Positions 7,025-15,396 of a stretch of 64,000 nucleotides of DNA are shown here, one piece after another. The translations under genes were made by a program, and so were the position numbers. Position 1 is the first letter of the stretch; each line of letters starts with the position of its first letter. The notes under the pieces are model-generated. The model was not told the DNA's origin. It saw only the letters and a list, made by a program, of their open reading frames with translations, and did not search any database. The stretch lies in NCBI RefSeq assembly GCF_002028425.1, contig NZ_CP020042.1, positions 4,997,560 through 5,061,559 on the forward strand, given 5' to 3'. The DNA comes from Streptomyces katrae (GTDB taxonomy: Bacteria; Actinomycetota; Actinomycetes; Streptomycetales; Streptomycetaceae).

Positions 7025-8161
7025 GTGCATCAGTACCCTCAGCAGTCTTCCGGCCACGAGCCCGAACGGGCCGGGGGCCGCGGGAAGTCGCGGCGCGCGG
7101 TGTGGATCGGCGCGGGCGTCGCCGGGGCGCTGCTCCTCGGCGGCGGGGGCTTCGCGGCCTACAAGAACGAGTGGTTCGACGGCAACGGCCAGGCCGTCAG
7201 CTTCGGCAAGGACCACGCGCCCGCCACCCCGGGCAAAACCGCCGACGGCTCCGCGAAGAAGAGCGCGAGCCCGTCCGCCTCGCCGACGCCCACCGGTGAC
7301 CCGGACGTCCAGCTCCCCGCCGGCCCCAGGTCGGAGTTCAAGCAGACGACCAAGCTCGACGACGGCACGGTCATCGCCAAGACGCGCCTGGCCGGGGCCA
7401 AGTCCGGCTTCGAGGGGGACGTCTGGGTCTGGGCCCCCAAGGAGTACGACGACCCCAGGTACGCCAAGAGCGCCTTCCCGGTCCTCATCGCCCTCCCCGG
7501 CGGCAACGGCTTCCCGGCCAACTACTGGTCCGACCGCAGCCTCGGCCTCCAGACGGCGATCAGCGAGGGGGTCCAGGCCGGGACCAGCCTGCCCTTCGTC
7601 GTGATCATGCCGGTGCTCAACCCGGACAACAAGTACTACTACGACGGCGCCGACATACCCGGCCAGCCCAAGATGGGCACCTGGATCGCCGAGGACGTCC
7701 CCGACTTCGTCCGCGCCAACTTCCGCACCTACAAGTCCCGCGACGGCTGGGCCTTCATGGGCTCCTCCTCCGGCGCCTTCGTCGGCATGAAGACGGTCCT
7801 CCAGTACCCGGACCGCTTCAAGGCCGTGATCGCCAGCGGCGGCGAGATCGTCCCGGACTCGCCGCTGTGGAAGGGCCACCAGGCGGAGATGGACGCGAAC
7901 AACCCCGAGAAGCTCGCCGACAAGCTGATCAAGGCCGGCGGCCCGGACGTGTACATCAACTTCCAGATCGGCACCAAGGAGTCCGGCAAGGACCGGATGA
8001 CGAAATTCGTCCAGCAGTACGGCAAGGGCCCCGTCAAGACGACCATCCGCGACATCCAGAACGGCGAGCACAACGGCTGGCACTACGTGCGCGGCATGAA
8101 GGAGGGCTCGCTGGAGTGGATCAGCAAGGTGCTGAAGGGCCCGAAGCCCGAAGCCGGCTGA
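7025..8161 (+). CDS. Membrane-anchored esterase-like alpha/beta hydrolase, copy 1
   Basis: 378 residues from the GTG at 7025, chosen because the paralogue downstream starts the same way (GTG, then His or Gln-rich residues) and because a GGAGCG site precedes it; the open frame extends further upstream. Residues about 22-42 (AVWIGAGVAGALLLGGGGFAA) form a single N-terminal membrane anchor, followed by a Ser/Pro/Thr-rich linker. The catalytic domain resembles esterase D/antigen-85-like enzymes: GSSSG with nucleophile Ser248 and GEHNGWHY with likely His349. It should act outside the membrane on an acyl ester. About two thirds identical to the next gene in the catalytic domain by eye. Confidence 0.8.
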   Translation: MHQYPQQSSGHEPERAGGRGKSRRAVWIGAGVAGALLLGGGGFAAYKNEWFDGNGQAVSFGKDHAPATPGKTADGSAKKSASPSASPTPTGDPDVQLPAGPRSEFKQTTKLDDGTVIAKTRLAGAKSGFEGDVWVWAPKEYDDPRYAKSAFPVLIALPGGNGFPANYWSDRSLGLQTAISEGVQAGTSLPFVVIMPVLNPDNKYYYDGADIPGQPKMGTWIAEDVPDFVRANFRTYKSRDGWAFMGSSSGAFVGMKTVLQYPDRFKAVIASGGEIVPDSPLWKGHQAEMDANNPEKLADKLIKAGGPDVYINFQIGTKESGKDRMTKFVQQYGKGPVKTTIRDIQNGEHNGWHYVRGMKEGSLEWISKVLKGPKPEAG

Positions 8162-8380
8162 ACCGGGCCGGGCGGAGTCCGGCCCGGCCCGGCCCCGGCC
8201 CGGCTCAGCCCGGCCCAGCCCCGCACCGGCCGCACAGGCGTCCGCCACGTGGCCCTCGCCACGTCGCCCCGGTCCCAGGCAACCCCTACGGTCGTTGACA
8301 CCTCTGTAGAAGCGAAAAGGGGGACCAATCGGTCCGACCCGCGCCCAACCAGGGCGCCGGAGAAGGAACGGGACACATCC
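8162..8380. other. Low-complexity intergenic region between the esterase copies
   Basis: 219 bases. The first 60 are runs of CCCGG and GGCCC units that can fold on themselves and may serve as a weak terminator. No gene was seen. An AGAAGGAA ribosome site for the next gene lies at 8361-8368. Confidence 0.5.
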
Positions 8381-9508
8381 GTGCAGTATGACCAGCAAGA
8401 CGGCGGCGACGGCGGCCCCACCACCGGCGGGCCCGCCACCGACGGCGCCCCCGCCACCGACGGCGGCCGTCGCCCCGCACGCGGCCCGCGCGGGCGCAAG
8501 ATCCTCATCGGCGGCGGCCTCGCCCTCGCCCTCGCCGCCGGCGGCGGGGCGGCGTACGGGTTCGGCCTCTTCTCGGACATGGGGGACCCCGTCTCCTTCG
8601 GGAAGATCCAGGAGTCGGCGGCCGCCGAGGACATCCGCCCGGGGGTGCTGATGCCCACCGGCCCCAAGTCCGCGTTCGTCCGCACCAGCCGGCTCCCGGA
8701 CGGCACGCAGATCGCGATGACCACCCTGACCGGCAAGAAGTCCGGCTTCACGGGTGACGTGTGGGTGTGGGTCCCGAAGGAGTACGACGACCCCAGGTAC
8801 GCCAAGAGCGGCTTCCCCGTCCTGATCTCCCTGCCCGGCGGCCGCGGCTACCCCAAGAACTACTGGGGCACCGGGCCCGGGCTGGGCCTCCAGCAGGCCG
8901 TGATCGACGGGGTCAAGAAGGGCACCAGCCTCCCGTTCATCCTGGTCATGCCGGTGATCAACGCCGACACCAAGCACCACTACGACGGCTCCGACATCCC
9001 CGGCCAGCCCAAGATGGGCACCTGGATGGCCGATGACGTCCCGGATTTCACGCGGGCCAATTTCCGGACCTTCACCTCCCGCGACGGCTGGGCCTTCATG
9101 GGCTCCTCCTCGGGCGGCTTCGGCGCGTTCAAGCACGTCCTGAAGTACCCCGACCGCTTCAAGGCGGCCATCGCGAGCGGCGTCGACTTCGTCCCGGACT
9201 CCCCGCTGTGGAAGGGGAACCGGCAGGCGATGGACGAGAACAACCCCGAGAAGCTCGCCGAGCTGCTGATCAGGGAGGGCGGCCCGGACGTCTACATCAG
9301 CTTCCAGATCGGCACCAAGGAGAGCGGCCGGGAGCAGACCGAGGCATTCATGAGGGAGTACGGGAAGGGCCCCGTGCACACCCGGCTCCAGGTGATCCAG
9401 GATGGGGAGCACAACGGAAAATCGTATGTACGCGGTATGAGGGAGGGCTCCCTGGAGTGGATCAGCAAGGTGATGCAGGCACCCACACCCGACCCCGGCG
9501 TGCGATGA
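8381..9508 (+). CDS. Membrane-anchored esterase-like alpha/beta hydrolase, copy 2
   Basis: 375 residues from the GTG at 8381. Layout matches the upstream paralogue: Gly/Thr-rich cytoplasmic start, anchor at about residues 40-60 (ILIGGGLALALAAGGGAAYGF), then the hydrolase domain with shared blocks VWVPKEYDDPRYAKS, PGQPKMGTW and SRDGWAFMGSSSG. Nucleophile Ser243 and His344 are both kept, so this copy should also be active. Its stop overlaps the ATG of the serine protease (ATGA), tying the three genes into one unit. The pair arose by tandem duplication; anchors and linkers have diverged most. Confidence 0.8.
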   Translation: MQYDQQDGGDGGPTTGGPATDGAPATDGGRRPARGPRGRKILIGGGLALALAAGGGAAYGFGLFSDMGDPVSFGKIQESAAAEDIRPGVLMPTGPKSAFVRTSRLPDGTQIAMTTLTGKKSGFTGDVWVWVPKEYDDPRYAKSGFPVLISLPGGRGYPKNYWGTGPGLGLQQAVIDGVKKGTSLPFILVMPVINADTKHHYDGSDIPGQPKMGTWMADDVPDFTRANFRTFTSRDGWAFMGSSSGGFGAFKHVLKYPDRFKAAIASGVDFVPDSPLWKGNRQAMDENNPEKLAELLIREGGPDVYISFQIGTKESGREQTEAFMREYGKGPVHTRLQVIQDGEHNGKSYVRGMREGSLEWISKVMQAPTPDPGVR

Positions 9509-10296
9509 GCCCGGTGGTGAAGGGGGCGGCGGCGACGGCCGCCGCCGCGGGGATCGTGGCGGTGGCCGCCGCCGTGCTCCTCGGGGCGTCCGGCGAACAG
9601 CCGGTGCACCCCTTCCCCACCGTCGGCGTGCTCATGGCGAACGGGGAGCACTGGTGCACGGCGAGCGTGGTCGACAGCCCCAAGGGCAACGTCGTCGCGA
9701 CCGCCGCGCACTGCGTGGCCCCGGCCGGCGAGGACGGCCGGCCCGGCGAGGCCGCGCACGACGGGCTGGCCATCGGCGAACTCTCCTTCGCGCCGGCCTT
9801 CTCCGGCGAGGGCCCGGGCACCCAGCCCCTCGGGGTGTGGAAGGTCCGCTCGATCCACGTGGACGAGCGCTGGACGAAATGGGGCGACGAGACCGCCGAC
9901 TTCGCCTTCCTCACCGTCGAGCCGGACGGGAACGGGCGCAGCCTTCAGCAGCGGGTCGGCCAGGGCGAGGCGCCCAAGCCGGACTGGACCTCCGGGTACG
10001 AGCGCGAGGTCACGGTCGTCGGCTACCCCGAGTCCGACCACAACCCGCAGAACAAGCCCGTCTCCTGCACCACCCAGACCCGGCACGACGCGGACGACCC
10101 CGACATGCTGTACATCAGCTGCGCCGGCTTCTGGACCGGCACCAGCGGCAGCCCCTGGATCGCCGACCGCGGCGGCACCGGCCAGCCCGGACGGCTCATC
10201 GGGGTGCTCAGCGGCGGGGACACCGACGTGGACTCCACGGCCGCGCTGTACGACGAGAGGGCCAAGGCCCTCTACGAAGCGGCGGCCCGGGGCTGA
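9505..10296 (+). CDS. Secreted or anchored trypsin-like serine protease
   Basis: 263 residues, starting at an ATG that overlaps the stop of the esterase gene. An N-terminal hydrophobic segment (about residues 8-30) is a signal peptide or anchor. The S1 triad is visible: His69 in TAAHC, Asp132 in ETADFAFL, and Ser216 in GTSGSPW. Four Cys (CTAS, AAHC, VSC, ISC) fit two disulfides in an extracytoplasmic protein. Coupling to two surface esterases suggests joint expression, perhaps processing or turnover of envelope proteins; no specific substrate can be named. Confidence 0.85.
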   Translation: MSPVVKGAAATAAAAGIVAVAAAVLLGASGEQPVHPFPTVGVLMANGEHWCTASVVDSPKGNVVATAAHCVAPAGEDGRPGEAAHDGLAIGELSFAPAFSGEGPGTQPLGVWKVRSIHVDERWTKWGDETADFAFLTVEPDGNGRSLQQRVGQGEAPKPDWTSGYEREVTVVGYPESDHNPQNKPVSCTTQTRHDADDPDMLYISCAGFWTGTSGSPWIADRGGTGQPGRLIGVLSGGDTDVDSTAALYDERAKALYEAAARG

Positions 10297-10317
10297 GCCG
10301 GCCCCGGGGACCGGAGG

Positions 10318-11259
10318 CTACTTGCGGCGCTCGGTGCTGACGATCACGCCCACCGCCGCCACCACGATCGCACCGCCCAGCACGATCGGCAGGGTCAGCG
10401 GCTCGTCCAGGATCAGCGCGCCCAGCGCCACGGCCACCACCGGATTGACGTACGCGTACGTGGCCACCAGCGACAGCGGCGCCGCCTGGAGCAGCCACGC
10501 GTACGCGGTGAACCCGACGACCGAACCGATCAGCACCAGGTAGCCCAGCGCCAGCCAGGAGGCGGTGGAGAACGAGCCGGGATCCAGACCGCGCTGCTCG
10601 CCGCGCAGCAGCCCGACCGCCACCTGGGCGGCCCCGCCCCACAGCATCTGGTAGACGCTGCCCGTGAACGGGTTCCCCGGCAGCGGCAGCCGCCCGGCGG
10701 AGAAGGACCCCAGCGCCCAGGTGACCGACCCGGCCACGACCAGCAGCACCCCCGACAGCCGGACCTCCCCGCTGAGCCCCGGGCTGGTCAGGACCGCCAT
10801 GCCCGAGAGCCCCACGAGCACCCCGGCCAGGGTGCGCGCGGGCGGCCGGTCCCCGGTGACCGCCCGCAGCACCACCACCCACATCGGCACCGCCGCCACC
10901 AGCAGCGCGGCCAGCCCCGAGGGCACGGAGGTCTCGGCCAGGACGACCAGGCCGTTGCCGCCGAGCACCAGCAGCAGGCCGACCACCAGCGTCGACCCGA
11001 GCTGCGCGCGGGTGACGCGCAGCGCGGAAGGCCCGTACCGCCAGGCGACGATCCCGGCCAGGACCAGGCCGGCGGACAGGAAGCGGGCACCGGCGGACAG
11101 GAACGGCGGCATGGTCTGCACGACGATCCGGATGCCGAGGTAGGTCGAGCCCCAGACGACGTACACGAGGGAGAGGGCCGTCCAGACGGCCCCGCCGGTC
11201 CCGCGGTGGGGAGTGTCCGGTTCCGCCGTCGCCGGCTCCGCCGGTATCGAGGTGCTCAT
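10318..11259 (-). CDS. EamA/DMT-family exporter
   Basis: A 313-residue protein with about ten hydrophobic segments and two EamA repeats. The first begins ALSLVYVVWGSTYLGIRIVV, a classic drug/metabolite transporter opening; the second half repeats the pattern (VAGSVTWALGSFSAGR and later LILDEPLTLPIVLGGAIVVAAV). These proteins export small metabolites or amino acids; the substrate is not predictable. It converges with the protease gene, 21 bases apart, and is not part of an obvious operon. Confidence 0.9.
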   Translation of the reverse strand: MSTSIPAEPATAEPDTPHRGTGGAVWTALSLVYVVWGSTYLGIRIVVQTMPPFLSAGARFLSAGLVLAGIVAWRYGPSALRVTRAQLGSTLVVGLLLVLGGNGLVVLAETSVPSGLAALLVAAVPMWVVVLRAVTGDRPPARTLAGVLVGLSGMAVLTSPGLSGEVRLSGVLLVVAGSVTWALGSFSAGRLPLPGNPFTGSVYQMLWGGAAQVAVGLLRGEQRGLDPGSFSTASWLALGYLVLIGSVVGFTAYAWLLQAAPLSLVATYAYVNPVVAVALGALILDEPLTLPIVLGGAIVVAAVGVIVSTERRK

Positions 11260-11303
11260 GGCCGGATCCTACGGACGGTGGCGCATGCACGCTTCTCGGT
11301 ATC

Positions 11304-12113
11304 TCAGCCCTTGAGCAGGGCGTTCAGCTCGCCGTACGGGAGGGAGCCGCCGAGGGAGCCGTAGGTTCCGCCGGCGAGCAGCTCCTCGGCGGCCCGGCGG
11401 GCGACGGCATACGCGGCCTCCGCCACCCAGGAGCCGAGGCTGACGCGGGCCACGCCGAGGGCGCCGAGTTCGCCGACGGAGGGGGCGCCGGGCCCGACGA
11501 GGACGTTGAGCGGGGCGTCGATGCCGCGGGCGAGCTCCGCGATGACGGCGGGGTCGGTGACACCGGGCACGAAGATGCCGGTGGCGCCGGCGGCCAGGTA
11601 GGCGGAGGCGCGCTCCAGGGTCTCGTCGAGGCGGGTCGCGCTCTCGCCGAGGCCGAAGAGGTACGTGTCCACGCGGGCGTTGATGTACAGCGGGATCCCG
11701 GCGGCGTCGGCGGCCGCACGGGCGGCGGCCAGGCGCTCCGCGTGCTCGGCGGGGGCGCGGGTGCCGTCCTCGATGTTCACGCCGGCCGCGCCGGCGGCGA
11801 GCACGCCGGCGACGGTCTCCCCGACCCCGGCGGCGTCGGCGGCGAAGCCGCCCTCGATGTCGGCGGTGACGGGGACGCGGACGGCGGAGGCGACCCGCGC
11901 GACCAGGTCCAGGGCCCGGTCCCGCGCGAGCGCGTCCCCGTCGGGCGCCCCGAGCGACCAGGCGACCCCGGCACTGGTCGTCGCCACGGCCGGGGCCCCG
12001 GCGGCCTCGACGATCCGGGCGCTGGCCACGTCCCAGGCGTTGGCGAGGGGGAGGGGGGCGGTGGGGGTGTGGAGGGCGGCGAAGGCGGTGGCCTTTTCAC
12101 GTGTGGTCGTCAT
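11304..12113 (-). CDS. Isocitrate lyase/PEP mutase superfamily enzyme
   Basis: 269 residues from the ATG at 12113 (MTTTREKATAFAALH); a longer frame exists but its prefix is unlike the family. The fold markers are LANAWDVASARIVEAAG near the start, VTADIEGGFAADAAGV for the metal and substrate site, and GVNIEDGTRAPAEHAERLAAAR. Bacterial members of this group act on phosphonopyruvate, 2-methylisocitrate or oxaloacetate. The Lys-Lys-Cys signature of lyases is not present, which argues against a true isocitrate lyase. No neighbouring gene hints at its pathway. Confidence 0.8.
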   Translation of the reverse strand: MTTTREKATAFAALHTPTAPLPLANAWDVASARIVEAAGAPAVATTSAGVAWSLGAPDGDALARDRALDLVARVASAVRVPVTADIEGGFAADAAGVGETVAGVLAAGAAGVNIEDGTRAPAEHAERLAAARAAADAAGIPLYINARVDTYLFGLGESATRLDETLERASAYLAAGATGIFVPGVTDPAVIAELARGIDAPLNVLVGPGAPSVGELGALGVARVSLGSWVAEAAYAVARRAAEELLAGGTYGSLGGSLPYGELNALLKG

Positions 12114-12177
12114 GGCGCCAGTCCAGCAGACCGGCGCCGGGCGGGCTGGCGATTTTCCGACGTGGACGGCGCGACCC

Positions 12178-12245
12178 GCGGCGGTCCCGGCCGCGGCGGC
12201 GAGAAGCACCACGCGGCGGTCCCGGCCGCTGCGGCGAGAAGCACC
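12178..12245. repeat. Tandem 33-bp repeat, two copies
   Basis: Bases 12178-12210 and 12213-12245 match at 32 of 33 positions, separated by two bases, giving a 35-bp period. It sits between the stop of the threonine-synthase-like gene and the start of the PEP-mutase-like gene, both on the minus strand, and may affect read-through. Confidence 0.75.
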
Positions 12246-12255
12246 GGCGCGGCAG

Positions 12256-13368
12256 TCAGGGGGCCAGGCCGGACTTGGCGCCGGCTCCGCACAGGGGGAG
12301 GACCGTCGTGCGCCCCTGGAGGGGGTCGCCGGGGGCGCCCGGCCCCACCGCCGCCCAGCAGGCGGCGGCCGTCGGCTCGACGAACAGCCCCCGCCCGGCC
12401 AGGTCGCGCTGCGCCTCGCGCACCCGCGCGTCCGGGACGGTCAGGATCGTGCCGCCCGACGTCCGGACCGCCGCCAGGATCTGGCGGGCCCGCGGCGGCG
12501 CCGGGATCGCGATGCCCTCGGCGAGCGTCGGCCGCTGCTCCACCGGCTCCGCCTCCTCCGCCCCCGCCGCGAAGGCCGCCGCCAGCGGCGACACCGCCTC
12601 CGCCTGCACCCCGACCAGCGCCGGCGCCCGTACGCCCCGCCGGCCCAGCTCCGCCACCGCCAGGGCCGCGCCCAGCAGCAGCGTGCCGTTGCCGACGGGG
12701 ACGACCAGCACTTCGGGGAGCCGGCCGCCCAGGGCCTCCCAGACCTCGTACACGTACGTCTTCGTGCCGTGCAGGAAGTACGGGTTGAAGACGTGGCTCG
12801 CGTAGAAGACCCCCGGTTCGTCCGCCACCGCCCGGGCGGCCTTGGCCGCGGCCTCGCGGCCGCCCGGCACGATCCGTACCGCCGCCCCGTGCGCGCGCAT
12901 CTGGGCGGTCTTCTTCTCCGAGGTGCCCTCGGGCACGAAAACTTCACACCTCAGCCCGGCCCGCGCGCAGTACGCCGCGACCGAGGTCCCGGCGTTCCCG
13001 CTGCTGTCGGCGACCACCCGCTCGGGGCCCAGCCGCCGGGCCAGCTCCGCCAGCATCACCGCGCCCCGGTCCTTGAAGGAGAGCGTCGGCATCAGGTAGT
13101 CGAGTTTGGCGTGAATCCGGTCCCCGAGCGGGAGCATCGGGGTGTGCCCCTCGGAGAGGGTGACCGCGAACGCCCCCGGCAGCGGCAGCGCCGGCGCGAA
13201 CCGCCACAGCGAGTGCGGGCCGGCCGCCGGCTCCAGGGGAATGGCCGGATCGGGTGTGAAGTCGAGGTCCCACGGGCCGCCGCAGACCGGACAGCACCAC
13301 GGCGCGGTCCGGACATCCGCGCGCGTCCCGTCCTCCGAGCAGACGTAGTCAGGAAGTGCGTGCGTCAT
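12256..13368 (-). CDS. Threonine-synthase-like PLP enzyme
   Basis: 370 residues. The N-terminus has a small Cys-rich ribbon (YVCSEDG then CCPVCGGPW), as in actinobacterial threonine-synthase-like proteins. The PLP lysine lies in PTLSFKDRGAVM, the phosphate loop in DSSGNAGTSVAAY, and the substrate region in VPVGNGTLLLG. Fold-type II enzymes of this kind turn O-phosphohomoserine into threonine, but many paralogues act on other amino acids; the canonical thrC is normally next to hom and thrB, which are absent here. The next gene downstream is probably independent. Start ATG at 13368. Confidence 0.8.
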   Translation of the reverse strand: MTHALPDYVCSEDGTRADVRTAPWCCPVCGGPWDLDFTPDPAIPLEPAAGPHSLWRFAPALPLPGAFAVTLSEGHTPMLPLGDRIHAKLDYLMPTLSFKDRGAVMLAELARRLGPERVVADSSGNAGTSVAAYCARAGLRCEVFVPEGTSEKKTAQMRAHGAAVRIVPGGREAAAKAARAVADEPGVFYASHVFNPYFLHGTKTYVYEVWEALGGRLPEVLVVPVGNGTLLLGAALAVAELGRRGVRAPALVGVQAEAVSPLAAAFAAGAEEAEPVEQRPTLAEGIAIPAPPRARQILAAVRTSGGTILTVPDARVREAQRDLAGRGLFVEPTAAACWAAVGPGAPGDPLQGRTTVLPLCGAGAKSGLAP

Positions 13369-13407
13369 GTGCGGAGCACCTTTGCTCGTTCATGGCTGTC
13401 GTATGGC

Positions 13408-13426
13408 ACGGATGTTACGCATCCGT
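13408..13426 (+). promoter_or_regulatory. Inverted repeat upstream of subtilase gene
   Basis: ACGGATG at 13408-13414 and CATCCGT at 13420-13426 are perfect 7-bp arms with a 5-bp spacer, in the divergent region between the threonine-synthase-like gene and the subtilase gene. A candidate operator for either; 13369-13610 shows no further gene. Confidence 0.4.
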
Positions 13427-13610
13427 GGGGCCCTTGTGGGATGACGCACGGGTGGGTCAACCTTTTCGGGACAGCGGCCCGTTGGGGGCAGGGGATTGTC
13501 ATGTGCATGACGATACCCGTGCCGACATCCCCGGAATCGATGCTTCCGAACGCCCGCTGCCGCCGGCCCGCACCCCACGCAGCGCACCGCCAATGAGGAG
13601 GACCCCTCAC

Positions 13611-15185
13611 ATGTCCGTGATGCGTCACACCCGCCGGAAGACCGCCGGCATCGCGACCGCCGTGGCCCTCGCGCTCGGCGCCGCCGCCGCGTTACCCGCC
13701 TCCGCCGCCTCCGCGGCCGGCGGGGGCGCGCAGGGCGTCATCGAGAACGCGGGCGTCGCCGGGGCCGTCCCCGGCAGCTACATCGTCACGCTGAAGGACT
13801 CCGCCGCCCGCTCCACCGCCGACAGTGGCAGGGCCGTCGCCAAGCGGTACGGCGCGAGGATCGACCGGACCTACAGCGCCGCCCTCAACGGCTACTCCGT
13901 GGAGGTCTCCGAGGCGCAGGCGAAGAAGCTCGCGGCCGACCCGGCCGTCGCCTCCGTCGTGCAGAACCGCACCTTCACCGTCGACGCCACCCAGCCCAGC
14001 CCGCCGTCCTGGGGCCTGGACCGGATCGACCAGCGCGCCCTCCCCCTCGACCAGAGCTACACCTACCCCGACAAGGCCGGCGAGGGCGTCACCGCGTACA
14101 TCATCGACACGGGCGTCCGCATCACCCACCAGGACCTGGGCGGCCGCGCCTCCTACGGCTACGACGCCATCGACAACGACAACACCGCCCAGGACGGCCA
14201 CGGCCACGGCACCCATGTCGCCGGCACCGTCGCGGGCAACAGCTACGGCGTCGCCAAGAAGGCGAAGATCGTCGGCGTCCGCGTCCTCGACAACAACGGA
14301 TCCGGCACCACCGCCCAGGTGGTCGCGGGCATCGACTGGGTGACCCGCAACGCCGTCAAGCCCGCCGTGGCCAACATGTCGCTCGGCGGCGGCGCCGACT
14401 CCGCGCTCGACACCGCCGTGCGCAACTCCATCGCCTCCGGCATCACCTACGGCGTCGCGGCCGGCAACGAGTCCACCGACGCCTCCACCAAGTCCCCGGC
14501 GCGCGTGGCCGAGGCCATCACCGTGGGTGCGACCACCAACACCGACGCGAAGGCGAGCTACTCCAACTACGGCTCCATCCTGGACATCTTCGCGCCGGGC
14601 TCCTCCATCACCTCCTCGTGGGGCACGGGCGACACCGCGACGAACACCATCTCCGGCACGTCGATGGCCACCCCGCACGTCGTGGGCGCGGCCGCCCTCT
14701 ACCTCTCCCAGAACCCCTCGGCCACTCCGGCGCAGGTCCGCGACGGCCTGGTCGCGGCGGCCACCCCGAACGTGGTGACGGGCCCCGGCACCGGCTCGCC
14801 CAACCGGCTGCTGAACGTGGGCGCCGGCACCACCCCGCCCAGCGGCCCGCGCTTCGAGAACACCGCCGACTACGCCGTCAACGACAACGCGACGGTCGAG
14901 TCCCCGATCACCGTCAGCGGGGTCTCCGGCAACGCCCCGGCGACGCTGGGCGTGTCGGTGGACATCAAGCACACCTACATCGGCGACCTGAAGGTCGACC
15001 TGGTCGCCCCCGACGGCACCCTCTACAACCTGCACAACCGTACGGGCGGCAGCGCGGACGACATCGTCAAGACGGTCACGGTCAACGCCTCCTCCGAGGT
15101 CGCCAACGGGGTCTGGAAGCTGCGCGTGAGCGACAACGCGGCCGCCGACACCGGCAAGATCGACTCCTGGGCGCTGCAGTTCTGA
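13611..15185 (+). CDS. Secreted S8 subtilisin-like protease with P-domain, TTA codon in signal peptide
   Basis: 524 residues from the ATG at 13611, preceded by GAGGAGGA. Order: signal peptide to about residue 38, I9 propeptide ([11 protein letters not shown] to [10 protein letters not shown], about 55-125), S8 catalytic domain with Asp166 (YIIDTGV), His199 (HGTHVAG) and Ser351 (GTSMATPH), and a C-terminal P-type jelly-roll (about 405-524, with [22 protein letters not shown]). Codon 28 at 13692-13694 is TTA, read only by the bldA tRNA in streptomycetes, so production is expected to wait for development or stationary phase. Family assignment is firm; the developmental timing is inferred from the codon. 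Confidence 0.95.
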   Translation: MSVMRHTRRKTAGIATAVALALGAAAALPASAASAAGGGAQGVIENAGVAGAVPGSYIVTLKDSAARSTADSGRAVAKRYGARIDRTYSAALNGYSVEVSEAQAKKLAADPAVASVVQNRTFTVDATQPSPPSWGLDRIDQRALPLDQSYTYPDKAGEGVTAYIIDTGVRITHQDLGGRASYGYDAIDNDNTAQDGHGHGTHVAGTVAGNSYGVAKKAKIVGVRVLDNNGSGTTAQVVAGIDWVTRNAVKPAVANMSLGGGADSALDTAVRNSIASGITYGVAAGNESTDASTKSPARVAEAITVGATTNTDAKASYSNYGSILDIFAPGSSITSSWGTGDTATNTISGTSMATPHVVGAAALYLSQNPSATPAQVRDGLVAAATPNVVTGPGTGSPNRLLNVGAGTTPPSGPRFENTADYAVNDNATVESPITVSGVSGNAPATLGVSVDIKHTYIGDLKVDLVAPDGTLYNLHNRTGGSADDIVKTVTVNASSEVANGVWKLRVSDNAAADTGKIDSWALQF

Positions 15186-15218
15186 CCGTAACCGCGGCCG
15201 CTCCGGCCCGGGTTACGG
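15186..15218 (+). terminator. Hairpin directly after subtilase stop
   Basis: CCGTAACC at 15186-15193 pairs with GGTTACGG at 15211-15218, starting at the first base after the stop codon; the loop contains a NotI-like palindrome. Confidence 0.55.
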
Positions 15219-15282
15219 CCGGTCCGCGGCCAAGAGCCCCGCGACCGGCTCGGGTTGGGCCCGCGGGCACCATGCGCTGAAG

Positions 15283-15314
15283 GCGGGGGCGACCGGATGA
15301 CCGGTCGCCCCCGC
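15283..15314 (+). terminator. Strong terminator before DUF4190 gene
   Basis: Perfect 14-bp arms at 15283-15296 and 15301-15314 around a 4-nt loop (ATGA). It separates the subtilase from the next gene. Confidence 0.75.
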
Positions 15315-15396
15315 TGCGTACTATTTCGGGCATCCGTTCGCGCGAGGCCGTCCGCGCGCAGCCGTTCCGAGCCCCCGTGATGGAGCACCCCACCCG

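Noticed and set aside
12114..12212. Extended start of the PEP-mutase-like gene
   Set aside because: The additional 33 residues lie in the 35-bp repeat region and are unlike the family.
11665..13596. Long plus-strand open frames across the PEP-mutase-like and threonine-synthase-like genes
   Set aside because: Shadows of the minus-strand genes, rich in Pro, Arg and Ala, without ribosome sites.
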